Both the position numbers and the translations under genes were made by a program. From assembly GCA_958496175.1 (NCBI GenBank), contig OY292279.1, positions 7,626,001-7,690,000 on the forward strand: a stretch of DNA of 64,000 nucleotides. The letters run 5' to 3'. Positions 48,659 to 60,720 of this stretch are shown piece by piece. The DNA is from Sisyra terminalis. Taxonomy: Eukaryota > Arthropoda > Insecta > Neuroptera > Sisyridae. The first letter of the stretch is position 1, and each line of letters begins with the position of its first letter. The notes beneath the pieces are model-generated. The model saw only the letters and a program-made list of their open reading frames with translations, was not told the DNA's origin and did not search any database.

Positions 48659-51600
48659 TTAGTTCTTCTTTTTATTCAATTTTGATAATGGGGTTATTTT
48701 TTGAGAACCGGATCTTTTGAATGGCAATAAAATCAATTTTACCAACAGAGAAATTATTTGATAAATGATTCCCAAAAGTATTAGAACAATGACCAACAAA
48801 GTAGCATTGGTATCCAAAAGATAGGCTTGGAACCAATAGAGATCAAAAACTGCAGGTCTTAGATGGAAGGCACCGCCATGTTTGATTACAAATTCCACCC
48901 AATATCGAGTCGTTTCTTTGGGAGTCATTGGTTGGTCTCGAAACAATGCTGACCGCTTTTTGATATTCTTTGCATATCTAAAAAATTATTTACCCTTATA
49001 TCAAGGAACCAACGAAATTTATTCATCATAATACTTGGGATTTTCAAGTAATTCTTCGATTTTTTTGGAGAGTTCATCTTCGTTCAAGTCAGTCAAATGT
49101 AATTTCAATCCACATTCCAAAGTTGTAATACGATGGATATTCATAAACTGGTCCGCAAAAATTGGAATTCCCAACATTGGAACACCGAACCATAATGCTT
49201 CCGTTACACTACCTAGGCCTCCATGAGTGATGAAAAGTTTCATGTTTGGATGAGCTATAAATGATAATCATATAAATTCACAAAATTATTTGGGAAATGA
49301 AATTAATATTTGGTTTTCAAATTTGGGGATCATATTATATCTTTCTTAATTATTCAGCCCAAACTAATTTTTTTGCGGTATCATTATGAAATTAGGCCTT
49401 TTATCTAATGTTTTTACCACACATTTGAGCCGTTAATATCTCATGTGGTTTTTTTAAATTTTTAAAATATATTACTGTATATGTGTGTTGCACAAATTGT
49501 GCAATACATATTTAAAATTGTTGCGTAAATTAAAAATTCGTTCACATTTAAGTCATTTATTTAATTATAAAATTAATTAAATAATGATTATGGGTTTTAC
49601 GCCAAAAAGCCATATATATATGGGCTGAGATCATCGGTAAACATATTGACTAAGGTGATTTTTTTTTTGATTTTTTTTTTTTGGTCTCATCATGAAATTT
49701 TGTTGGAAATACCAAAAAAATAATTCTCTGAAAGTTTGAGCCCTTAATAATAACTTTAAGTCCTCGACAAAGACGTGTAAAGATTTTCCATTGAAAATAC
49801 ACGGAAACTCTGATTTTTTATTTTTAATTTCTATATCTCAGCGGCATTCCATGGGATCGCTTTACCGAAGATGATTTTTTCTCAGAATTAATCGCTCTAC
49901 AAAAGTGCCCATTGCGACAAAGTCGTAACTCACACCGGTGAGGTAGTACGGACCACTGAACCTGATTTTTCCATAAAATCCAAGGCTTAATATCTTGTTT
50001 AATATTGATCTTCCCGATTTGGTCTACAGGAACTTTTTGGTAGGAAATCAAATTCTCTACAAGTTTTTCATTTATAATTTTTCCGTAGCTCTTTTGATCT
50101 TCGCGATTTGGTCAGCAGGATTTTTTTGTAGAAAATCAAATTCTCTACAAGTATTTTATTTAAAATTTTTCCGTAGCTCTTGTTATTTACGAGATAAATG
50201 CAAAAAAAACGCGAATTTTATGGAAAAATCAGGTTCAGTGGCCCGTACTACCTCACCGGTGTGAGTTTCGACTTTGTCGCAATGGGCATTTTTGTAGAGC
50301 GTTTAATTCTGAGAAAAAACCATCTTCGGTAAAGCGATCCCATGAAATACCGCTGAGATATAGAAATTTAAAAATAAAAAATCAGAGTTTCCGTTTATTT
50401 TCAATGAGAAATCTTTACACGTCTTGTTCGAGGACTTAAAATTAATATAAAGGGCTCAAACTTTCAGAGAATTTGTTTTTTTTTTTGGTATTTTCAACAA
50501 AATTTCACGATGGGACCAAAAATAGTCAAAAAAAAATCACCCTAATATTGACGGAAAAGTAGCTCCAGAAAAATACCCTTGGTCCACAAATAAAAATAAT
50601 TTGTAAACAAATATTACCTAAAAGTTCAATTTGGGGAAACCATTTTCCAACTTTCACGTTCGGTAAACCATCCAAGTGTAATTCCTTGTCCCATTTCCAA
50701 ATAATTTTTTGAGTCAAATTCTTATAAATTTTTACCATCGTGTTTTCCATATCATTTACTAAATCCTCACCATCCAAATTCGATCCAAAGCTCACCAAAA
50801 TAACGCCATCTTTTGCCGAGTCCATAAAATTTTGGAGGTCTTGTGAAAGTTTCTTAAGTTTCGGAATATGTACTCCACCGATTTGAATAGTATTCGGCAT
50901 CAGTGGACGTACATACGAAAGACTTTCATGCGAATTGAGGAAAGTAAGTGAAACATTGTGCAAAACTGTATACAAATCAGGAGCATTGGGAAAGTATTTA
51001 TGAAGCAGTTCTTCTTGTCTATGATAGTACAATACTTTTCGGGCGGCTTCATTGAAAACATTCATCAATGAATTGATCATTCGTTGGGTAAAGGTCATGT
51101 GATCAGAAAATTCAAACATCATGTTTGGAATATAAGCCGTTGAGTCTGAGTTTCCTGTAATTTCGCTAGTAAGAATTGAAGGTCCTGCAGAACTTAATCC
51201 AATCACTGGACAGCCAAAATGGTAGCCTATACCAAAAATTGCTTCATAATTCACCTGTTCTATTATAACCAAATCGAATTTTTGATGTAAAAGTTTTTTA
51301 AATTTCTCATTTTCTAAGATCGTCTCAGTGGCATTAATTGATAAATCATAAAAATCATGAATTGCCTCCCAAAGATTCCACCACTTCTTTGTTAAATTAA
51401 TCAAACTATTGATATACTCTAAAACAAAAATGTTTTAATGTAATAAGGTAATAATTTGCAATAACTAATGCTATATTGTTGATACTTTTGAAAATTCCAC
51501 GAAGTTCTGGAATCACAATAAAATTGTAATTTTGTTCTTTCGCGTTTTCATACGGAGATACAACAGTAACTTCATATCCATATTCGGTCAATGAATTTAA

Positions 51601-51726
51601 AAATTCTTTTGCAAAAATAAAATGGCTAACACTTGCTGTGGGAATAATGGCTAATATTTTTGACGATTCACTTACAACAATTAAACTTCCAAACAATAAA
51701 AAACAAAGCGATAATGTTCGAAACAT
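48659..51726 (-). CDS. UDP-glycosyltransferase, UGT gene 7
   Basis: Complete UGT of 526 residues in four exons: 51726-51486, 51418-50618, 49254-49035 and 48977-48659. Intron 2 is 1363 bp because it holds the hAT-like foldback element at 49651-50544. Signal peptide about 1-22, catalytic-type His35 in VSH, Glu in VIIEQVNYEA, WFPQ, THGG (His358) and ADQF. The anchor and tail end KKKN. Its first 30 residues of exon 2 and residues near the N-terminal pocket differ strongly from genes 5 and 6, while exon 3 is nearly identical to gene 5. A shared GATA-type word lies about 300 bp upstream (52021-52032). Confidence 0.92.
49651..50544. mobile_element. hAT-like foldback element with 8-bp target duplication
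   Basis: An 894-bp element in intron 2 of UGT gene 7. The ends taaggtgattttttttt and aaaaaaaaatcaccctaa are inverted. Long arms match, for example aggtagtacgg and its complement near 50249, and gcgacaaagtcg with its complement near 50271. Both flanks carry atattgac (49643-49650 and 50545-50552). An 8-bp duplication and TAGGG-type ends fit the hAT superfamily. No transposase. Confidence 0.88.
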
Positions 51727-52020
51727 TTTTGTTTCCCAAATTTATTCAGACTAAAACTTAAAAATTTTTATGTTAATGAACCATGTAGGAACAATAATTC
51801 TTATCAAAGTTTACTTAAGGGATTTGAACTTTTAGAATGTGATAAGGAACCAGCAATTAATGCATTTGAGGCATTTGATTATTATTAACAAGAGAAACAA
51901 TGAAAAGAAAAAATTTTCACAGAAGAAAAAAAAACATGTTTTATTTTGAAATATAGCGGGGAACATAGTTCTTTATCATTTTCATTTTTTTATCATTCTT
52001 AAAGTAAATAAAGTGAAATA

Positions 52021-52032
52021 TTTTGTTATCTT
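52021..52032 (-). promoter_or_regulatory. Shared upstream GATA-type word, UGT gene 7
   Basis: AAGATAACAAAA on the minus strand, about 300 bp upstream of the ATG, in a position comparable to genes 5 and 6. Function is inferred only. Confidence 0.35.
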
Positions 52033-52290
52033 CTTGCTTAATTAGTATGTCAATGGATTGAATTTAAAAATTTACGTTTCAATGTATAAGGAAGATAAAG
52101 TGATCGAATAAATTTGACATTCAATAACAAGAAGTATTTGTCACTATTGTAAACTTGCACAAAAAAACGCAAGGATATTATTATCAATGTTTTGAATTAA
52201 ACATTAAAAACATGTACTATAAAATAGGTATTTCAGGATTGAAGATATTAAAAGAGATTTAATTTTTTCAAATCAATTATAGTATAACAA

Positions 52291-53052
52291 TTAACAGTTG
52301 GGGCGACAACGAAAAAAAAAGTTATGTTCTGAAATTTGTTCATATTTGGCATAATTGTACTTCTAGTAAGTGTGAATGTGGATACAAAATATTTTTTTCG
52401 AATGATGATTTGTTGCCAAGTTATACGCTTCTAAAGAATTGTCATTTTTGAAATTCGTATTTTTTGAAAAAAAGCTTTCAACTAAAAATTTTTTTTTAAA
52501 AATATTTAATATAGCGGTTTAAATAGAAACATAACTGTTCTTTCTAAATAAAAAATAAAACTGGACGTTTTTATTTTTTTTAATTTACAAAACCGGAAGT
52601 AAACTTTTCAAATCAGAATTTTTGTAACTTTAACCATTATAATTTTTGGTTTTTTGATTTTAAAATATAGTCTAAAGTACACTTATGGTACACCAGAAGT
52701 TTCATAATGAAATCTGCAATAGTTTAGGAGATAGATGCATTTGTATATTAAAAAAAATAAAAATGTCCAGTTTTATTTTTTATTTAGAAAGAACAGTTAA
52801 TTTTCTATTTAAACCGCCAAACTTAATATTTTTAAAAAAAATTTTTTAGGTCGAAATTTTTTTTTCAAAAAATACGAATTTCAAAAGCGACAATTCTTTA
52901 GAAGCGTATAACTTGGCAAATAATCATCATTCGAAAAAAATATTTTGTATCCACATTCATATTTACTAGAAGTACAATTATGTCAAATATGAACAAATTT
53001 CTGAACATCATTTTTTTTTCGTTATCCGCTTCACGTGAAATGCCCCAGTTAA
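52291..53052. mobile_element. Inverted-repeat element flanked by TTAA
   Basis: About 750 bp, arms of about 250-350 bp. It has TTAA at 52291-52294 and 53049-53052, then CAGTTGGGGC at the left and GCCCCAG at the right. The left arm lacks a short segment with a tttcacgtg word that the right arm keeps. Matching arms include tttttagtgtgaatgtgg-type and aagcgtataacttgg-type stretches. The TTAA boundary suggests a piggyBac-like target; no protein is present. Confidence 0.78.
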
Positions 53053-53289
53053 TAAAATCATCGAAAATTTCCAACGATTTAATTTGCAATCGAAGATTGC
53101 CTGCTAATGAATGGAAAAAATGGATATGCCTTTTGAAGAAATAATTAATTTTGTTACAACAATAAATTATATTTCTTTTGCAAACAGTAAAATTACAATC
53201 AAAAATACTTGACCTCCGGATTACGGATATTGATTCATGAGATAAGATATATTAATTTTTTTGGCAACTTATACATTAACTGATAATTC

Positions 53290-54950
53290 CTATTGATTTT
53301 TTTTCTTTTTGTCTGTCTTGCTTTTGCATTTGCAGCAAAGCTTGCACAAAAACTGGATAAATAATAGAAAGCTCAAAACGATTAACCCAATCACGAACCA
53401 TACATCCCAAAGGGCTACTTGGAACCAATACAAGTCAAACATAGCCGGACGTAAATGCGGTGCACCACCATGCCGCAAAATGTACTCCACCCAAAATATC
53501 GATTTTTCCAAAGGAGTAATTGGCTGGTCTTGATATAGTTCTGATCGTTTTTTGGCATTTTTTTTGTACCTTAAAAAACATATTTTAATTCTGCTTATTT
53601 TTGGGTTTGAAAAAAAAAATACTTAGGATTATTTATGACTTCGTTGATTGACTCCAAAAGAGATTCTTCTGTGATATTATCTGGATCCAATTTGACACCA
53701 ACCTCTAAATTGAGAACTCGAGCAATATTGGTGGGTTGATCCCCAAAGAATGGTATTCCAACCAGAGGCACTCCGTGCCACATTGATTCCGTAATACTTC
53801 CTAAACCACCATGGGTGATGAATAGTTTCATGTTAGGATGGGCGAGAATATCGGATTGGGGAAACCACTTTCCTAACATAAGATTTTTCGGTTGGTTGGG
53901 AAAAGATTTTTCATCCCATTTCCATATCACTTGGTACTTTAATTTGGATATGGTGTTTATAAAAGCTAATCGCTTTTCCGGTTCGAGTTCCACACTTTTA
54001 ATGTTTGATCCCAAACTTATGAAAATTGCACCCTCACGAGCGTTGTCCAGAAATTTTTTTATATCATCCGGCAAGGGTTGCGGTTTCGGAATGTGAAGAC
54101 CTCCAATTTCGATAGTGCTGGGCATATATGGACGTGGATATGAAAAACTGGGATGTGAATTTAAAAACGTTATGGATACATTGTGCATCACTGAAAAAAT
54201 ATCGGGAGTGTTGGGGAAATATTTGTGCATTAGTGCATCTTGTCGAGGAAAATAGAAAAGTCGGCGGTAAAAATATTTAATGGTTAATGCAACCGAGTTG
54301 GTGAAACGACATTTGAAGTCCATTTGGTCGGAACAAAGTGATTTAATGTTAGGAACCCAAGCACCTGGTTCTGGATTACCGGTAATATCGTTGGTGAATG
54401 TTGATGGCCCCATTGAACTAAATCCAATGACAGGAACATTAAAGTGATTACCAATAGCCAAATGTGCTTCATTATTAATAATTTCAATTATTGCTAAATC
54501 AAATTTTTCATTTGAGTCCAACAATTTTCGAAAATTTGGTTCATTCAACGTGTATTCCGTTAATCCTAAAGCAATTTCATGGATTTTTGTCAACGTAAAC
54601 AGACCATTTTTTGATGCTTGTAAAATAAATCCAACTTGTCCTAAAACATATTTTTCCCATTAAGCATTGATTGTTATAAATTTAAACTTTAAGTGGTTAC
54701 TTTCTAGTTCTTTAATAACACTTTCAATACTGATATCCCGAAAGTTTTTGTGTGGTTTACTCAATGGATATGGACTAACGGATGTTACTTCATGGCCACG
54801 ATTTGCAAGTTCTTTGAGCATTTCTTGGGCAACAATGTAGTGACTTCGACTAGGTGTTGGAAACAATGCAAGAATTTTCGCCGATTCATATTGTTGGAAC
54901 AGGGCGAAAGTGGCGAGCACCAGGAAAACGTGTGGAAGAAATCGCGACAT
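53290..54950 (-). CDS. UDP-glycosyltransferase, UGT gene 8
   Basis: Complete UGT of 515 residues in three exons: 54950-54701, 54640-53623 and 53569-53290 (introns 60 and 53 bp; phases 1 and 2). The ATG at 54950 is used because the two upstream codons start at TTG. Signal peptide about 1-23, catalytic-type His37 in RSH, Glu in AIIEIINNEAH, WFPQ, THGG (His360) and GDQP. Like gene 2 it lacks the phase 1 intron before the signature. The C-terminal membrane segment is followed by a cysteine-rich stretch (CKLCCKCK) and a tail ending KKNQ, a dilysine-type signal. It is the outermost gene of the minus-strand run and has no close neighbour beyond 55 kb. Confidence 0.94.
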
Positions 54951-55985
54951 TTTCAATACTAATTCATTGAAAAACGTATTATTTTATTGATCATAAGTGA
55001 TATGAAATATTTGTGATAAATTCCTGCATTATATCAACACTTGGTATTAGTTAAGCTATCAATGTAATTTCTATAATTACGGTAATAAGTAAGTACTAAT
55101 TAATCAACCTTGTACCTATAATTTTAACCTTTGAAACCGTCGTATAATCTGTGATTAAAACGAAATATTGTATGAGATATTTTTATAATTATGGAATTTA
55201 CTGTTACGGATTTAATTGATAATATTCCCACTATCTTTTTTGTGCTATAAAACAGCGGTTTTTAAACTGTGGCACTCATAAAACTTCAATTAAATCAAGA
55301 CAAAGATTTACAAGTTTTGAAAGAAAGATCCAGCTTCTTTGGTTTGAATCGTAAGCGCAAGACTCCAATTGTTCAGCTAACTTAAAATACCATTTCATGA
55401 AACTTCTAGAATAAATTCGTAACAATAACTACTGAAATATGCTAAATGTTATACATCATAGAAAAATGTAATTCTTTTCTTATAATTCTAAGTCCTGGTT
55501 TTTAATTTTTTTCAATTTTATTCAACAAAAAATAAAGGATTAAATGAAGCAATATTTTAAAATAATTCATTTGTGTTACATAATTAATAATTGATATAGA
55601 AACATGGTTTTGATGTTTTGATTAGATGCATTTCTATTGAAATTTAATGTTTGATTTCAATGACTAAAATTAATAACTGGCCCTTTACTATGTCCATCAA
55701 TAGTGATGCTCATATTTTGCAAAAGAGTCATGTCAATGTAACATTCAATTTCAATATTAAATTTTTGGTTAATTGGAAAATCAAAATTGTAATTATTTAT
55801 GTAAATATCAATATAAAAAATTCTAAGTTTTTGCTGTCAGTTTAAAAGGGATCAAAAGATCAACAATAGCATATAGTAAATGTAAATCGAACATGATAGT
55901 AAACATTTTAGTAAATTTTTCTTTGAAAATTAAAAATATAAAATCACTTGTTGATTATTCTAAGATTTTCACACATTTCCACAAT
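54951..55985. other. Upstream flank of UGT gene 8, no gene recognised
   Basis: AT-rich sequence. No shared upstream word with genes 5 to 7 was found. A 64-codon frame at 55651-55845 has no motif. Confidence 0.4.
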
Positions 55986-57009
55986 GGGTCAGTCCAATTC
56001 AGTCGGTCCAGCGCTGGTCGTTTGATTATTTTTTTTTAATTTAACTTTTTTTTTGCTATCATCCCAACATATTGGTAGTTCAAATTCATCATTATTTGAA
56101 TTTTATTGTTTGTAGTTTTCTATTGGTGGCCATATTAGTTTTACTAGGGGCTGACATTTTTGCACTTTTAAGGGTTTGCGGAAACTTGATTATCTCAGAC
56201 CTTATTTATCCTATCAAAATGAAACTAAAAGCAGTGGGTTTGTAGAAATATAAGCTATAAGGTTGTAATAAGACGTTTTCACCTAAATGTAATTCTAAGG
56301 GGAGAAATTTCACCCTAAATTTTTAGCTCTCATTTCTAAAAACTCCAATTTTCACGGAAAGATTGTGAAGGAAGGGGAAGATTCTACACATTTAAACTTT
56401 TTTTTACCAACAATTAGATACTAGTTGTATCCAAAAACAAAATTTGAAGTCTGAGACTTTCAGCCTTTTTAAAATAAAAAATAACAAAATTTGGAAATTT
56501 TCAAAATTTTTGTAATTTTCTGAGCTCAATATCTCTGGTGGGGGATCAGATAAAAATCTTAAATATCACCTCGTTATAGTACTATATGATAGTATTATGC
56601 ACCTAAAATTTTGAGTTTCAGATTTGACTAGGAGCAGAGGTATTACAAGCACAAAATGTCAAAATAATGCATTATTCAGTAGGTGTCTATAATGTATTTA
56701 ACCATTTAATATGTAACATATACTTGGTAAAAAGGGCATTTTACACAAAACAACAAATACTCTGGGCTAACTGTTATTCATATCTTAAATTTTAAACATA
56801 TACTTCTTCCTGAATGCTAATAATGTATGTACGTACCCCTAGTAAAACTAATATGGCCACCACTGGAAAACTAAAAACAATAAAATTAAAATAATGATGA
56901 ATTTAAACTACCGACATGTTGGGGTGATAGCCCACAAAAAAATATATTTTTTTAAAATGGTCGAGCAACCATTTCATTTATTTTTGGACCACTTTATTTG
57001 GACTGACCC
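55986..57009. mobile_element. 1.0 kb inverted-repeat element (gggtcagtccaa ends)
   Basis: The ends gggtcagtccaa (55986) and ttggactgaccc (ending 57009) are perfect inverted copies. Subterminal arms match, including ggccatattagttttacta near 56131 and its complement near 56840, and atcatcccaacat near 56059 and its complement near 56920. The centre (56160-56820) is unrelated AT-rich sequence without a protein. Confidence 0.85.
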
Positions 57010-58439
57010 TAATGTCTTCCCAGAAAAGAGAACAATTCTTGAATGTTTAAACAATTTTTGTTAGCTTATTTAAAAAAATATTCATATTGCTTAAAAATAT
57101 TTTAAGAATAATGAACTAATCTTGATTTATAAAATATCTTTGCATTTTGAAGATTGCCGACTTCATACTTGATTTTAATGAGTGGTTCAAGTGGAGCATT
57201 ATACACCCACCATTTGCTGCTCATTAAAAGCAGATTTATTTTTACTGGCAAATTTTTTAAAAAGAAATTAGCATAAATTATGAATAAAAAAACATAAAAT
57301 AATACAACGAGTGGAAATAAATCAAAACAAGCTTAAAGGTATACCATTTCAGGACTAACGATTTTTAAAGGTCAAACTGTAGTATACGCTTAAATTTTTT
57401 TTTTCATGAAATTTGGTATTCCACACTTATGGAATTAGATAGCCAAAGTTTTTTTTTTCTCTAAAACACTTTTAGAACTTTAAAGATTCAGTTACACGTA
57501 ATACATATTTTATCAGAATATAATCCAAATTTTCTTGAAAAATTTATCAAAAAAATTTTCTACTGTGCTAATAATTTTCAATTACTGAAATAATTTCAAT
57601 CAAATATGAAATAATTTTCCCTAAAATTCATCTGAATTCTAGTGATATTCTAGAAATCTAGTCAAAAAAAGTTACTTAGTTAAAGCACAAAGCTTCGTTT
57701 CGTTTGGTAAAAATGTTCTGGAATTTAATTAAATTAATTTGCGCCCTGCTGCGTTGACATTTTATTAAGTCTTGCATTTTGAAAATTTCCTCATTGAATA
57801 GAGTAGATGCCTTTTATTCGTTTTTCGAAAATAAGTGGAATGTTGAGAATGTGTATATATAATTCGTATGCTCGTAGAAATGCAAGTGCTAAAAATACGA
57901 TCTATATGCTTTTTGTTGTCTGCTTAGATTTAAAGGAAACAAAAAAAAATTGTCAATAATATTATTGAAATTATGTTTATAATTTTTTTGTATCATTACA
58001 AGAGGTTTAAACATAAAGAATTCACTGGCGACCAAATAATACAATTGTAGGATAGTTAGATATCAAAATTTTTACATTGTCTGGAATTATATTTTAAATA
58101 TTTTTTTTTCAAATTTAACTCCAAATATTAACTTTGTTAGCTAGATTGACTAAAACTTGATTTGTTGTTAATTATTTAAAAAATATTTTTGCTAGAACTT
58201 TGCTTCTGAAAAAACAGCAGTGTCCCTAATAAATGTAATATTATCATCCATAGGAATAATTCTTGCCGAAAGTCTATTTTTAAGGATAATTTTATCCAAA
58301 TCTTGTGTTTCAAAAACGGTTTTATCCTCAATATTTATTCTTCTTTAAATACCTATTTTTATTTTTTTCTTAAATTTACTGTTTAGTTTACATTTCAAAG
58401 TTTTAAATCAATTTTATCAATCAATATTGTCTAATTAAT
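57010..58439. other. Intergenic, no gene recognised
   Basis: AT-rich, repeat-like sequence with no coding support. Confidence 0.4.
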
Positions 58440-58453
58440 ATTTTACATATTTT

Positions 58454-59600
58454 TAAGGGTTTGTTTTTCCGCTACATCGGAAAAATCAATCAGCCATAAA
58501 TTTATTTGATTACTAAATTTTCTCTGTTAGATATTGACATTAATCTTCAGGACATAGTTTTGTCCAGAGGATTTTATAATCCTTAGCTTTTTTTCAGTGG
58601 GGTAGTGATTTGTGTATGGTTTATCAAGCAAATAAATAAGGATTTTTAATCCTCCGGACAAAATTATATCGCGAAGATAAATGACATTATATACAGTCCT
58701 TACTCATATTAGTAGATGCACTTATGATTTTATAAAAAATGTATTTATTCTTCTAAATTAAATTCAGTATTGTAAACTTTTTGCATTGATTTTTAAGCAA
58801 AATATTTTCAGTACAAGGGCAGAACTTTGTTTATTATCCTTATTACTCTACTTAAGGATAATAGCCTTGATTTAAAACCCATTGAAAATGTGTGGAAATT
58901 GATTCATAAAAAATTAGCTAAAGAGCTGGTCACAACAGAAAAATAGCCCTTAGAGAAAATATTTTCGTATGAAATCATAATCCACAAATACAGCAGATGG
59001 TATTGTCCTACATAGACAGCATACTGCGTAGAATGGGAACTTAAATTTCAGTAATTGAGCTTTCAATTAAATATTAAACAATTCAGCTCATCATAATTAA
59101 GAAAATAATTAAATAACTTGATGTTAAAAATTTATTTTTAGTAAATATTTTTTTTCGCTACGCTAGTTGGTTAAAAGCGTAATAAATAAAATTATTTAAT
59201 TTTTCAGCAGGAAAATGAACATCAAAGAATGTAAATCTACATACATATAATTAATTTTGCGAAGTTTCGGTTCTTTATTTGAACTTCATCAGGCTTCTAA
59301 AAATCATATTAATACAATTTTATGTCCACTTTCCTGCTTAAAAATTAAATAATATTATGTAAAATATGGGCACAATAAATTTGTCGGTAATTAATTAAAT
59401 TTGTACAGGGAAATTAAGCCCAATCAAAAATAGGACCCAAAATAAAATAGCTCTTATTTCAGGTACTATACAAAATCAACAGCACGTCTATTAATATGGT
59501 CAGGGACTGCAGAAGTGAAAATTTAGTGAACCAAATAAACTTATGGCTGATGAATTTTTCCGCTGTTACGGAAAAACAAACTCTTAAAAAAATTTCATGT
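58454..59600. repeat. Inverted-repeat region containing a Tc1/mariner relic
   Basis: The left arm has tttttccgctacatcgg (58465) and a cagtcct..catatt stretch near 58694; the right arm has the mirror versions near 59497-59510 and 59560. A smaller hairpin lies at about 58551-58680 (gtccagaggatt versus aatcctccggac). The transposase scrap listed next lies between the arms. Confidence 0.65.
58850..59042 (+). pseudogene. Tc1/mariner transposase C-terminal fragment (decayed)
   Basis: Plus frame reads a DNSLDLKPIENVWKLIHKKL-like block, the last part of the DDE transposase domain with the final catalytic Glu in PIENVW. After a frame change it gives RENIF and an SYIDSILRRMGT-like C-terminus that Tc1 transposases end with. 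Only this end survives and it contains a stop. The flanking inverted cagtcc ends (near 58694 and 59509) fit the terminal repeats of such an element. Confidence 0.8.
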
Positions 59601-60720
59601 TAAATATTTAACCGATAATTTTGATCGAGAAAATTTTAAAAATTGACCAAATAGTTGGAAATAATATAATAAATTTAGGAATGAAAGACTGACGTCGAAA
59701 AAAAAGGTATTTGGTGAAGAATTTGTTAATATGGGATCTAAAGATAATATATTTGAGAATAAAAAAATAATAATTTCTCATAAAAATAGTGATATTAATT
59801 TAATGTTAAAAATATATTTTTAGTAAATATAATTTTTGGTCACGTGATTTGGTAATAAGTGTAATAAATAAAATTGCACAGGAAAATTAATCCCTATCAA
59901 GAATATGGATCCTAAATAAAATTTATACAAAACCTATTGTGAATCTGTTAATATGGCCAGGGACTGTAGATGTAAAAATTTAGTAAATTAAATAATCTTT
60001 TGGCTAATTGATTTTTTTGCTGTTGCGGAGAAACAAATCCTTAGAAACATATTATGTAAAATATTGAACCGACATAATTGATCGAGAAAATTTGAAAAAT
60101 TTACCAAATACTTGGAAATAAAATGATAAGTTCAGGAAAGAAATATTGACGTCAAAAAAAAAAGGTATTTGATGAAGAATTTGTTAATATGGGATCTAAG
60201 GATAATATATTTCAGGAAAAAAAAATAGTATTTTCTCATGAAAATTGTAATATTAATTTAATGTTAAAAATATATTTTTAGTAATTATAATTTTTGGTCA
60301 CGTACTTTGGTATTAAGTGTAATAAATAAAATTTTTACCGGAAAATTAAGCCCAATTAAGAATATGGATCCTAAATAAAATAGCTCTTACTTCAGGTTTT
60401 ATACAAAACCTATTGTGAATCTGTTAATATGGCCAAGGACTGTAGATGTAAAAATTTAGTAAATTAAATAATCTTTTGGCTAATTTATTTTTCTGCTGTT
60501 GCGGAAAAACAAACCCTTAAAAACATATGTAAAATATTTAACCGACATAATTGATCGAGAAAATTTGAAAAATTGACCAAATACTTGGAAATAAAATGAT
60601 AAGTTCAGGAAAGAAATATTGACGTCGAAAAAAAAATGGTATTTGATGAAGAATTTGTTAATATGGTTAATTTAAAAGGGATCTGAAGATAATATATTTG
60701 AGGATAAAAAAATAGTGATT
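59380..60720. repeat. Tandem array of about 460-bp units
   Basis: About three direct units. Markers repeat in order: tttttagtaaat, tatggcc..ggactgtagatg, a gctgttgcgg..aaacaaa stretch, aaaattgaccaaatac, and tttgttaatatgggatct at about 59722, 60180 and near 60655. Spacing is 458 bp, then 487 bp. Each unit includes a copy of the Tc1-like terminal sequence (catatt..gacc..ggactgt). No ORF. Confidence 0.82.
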
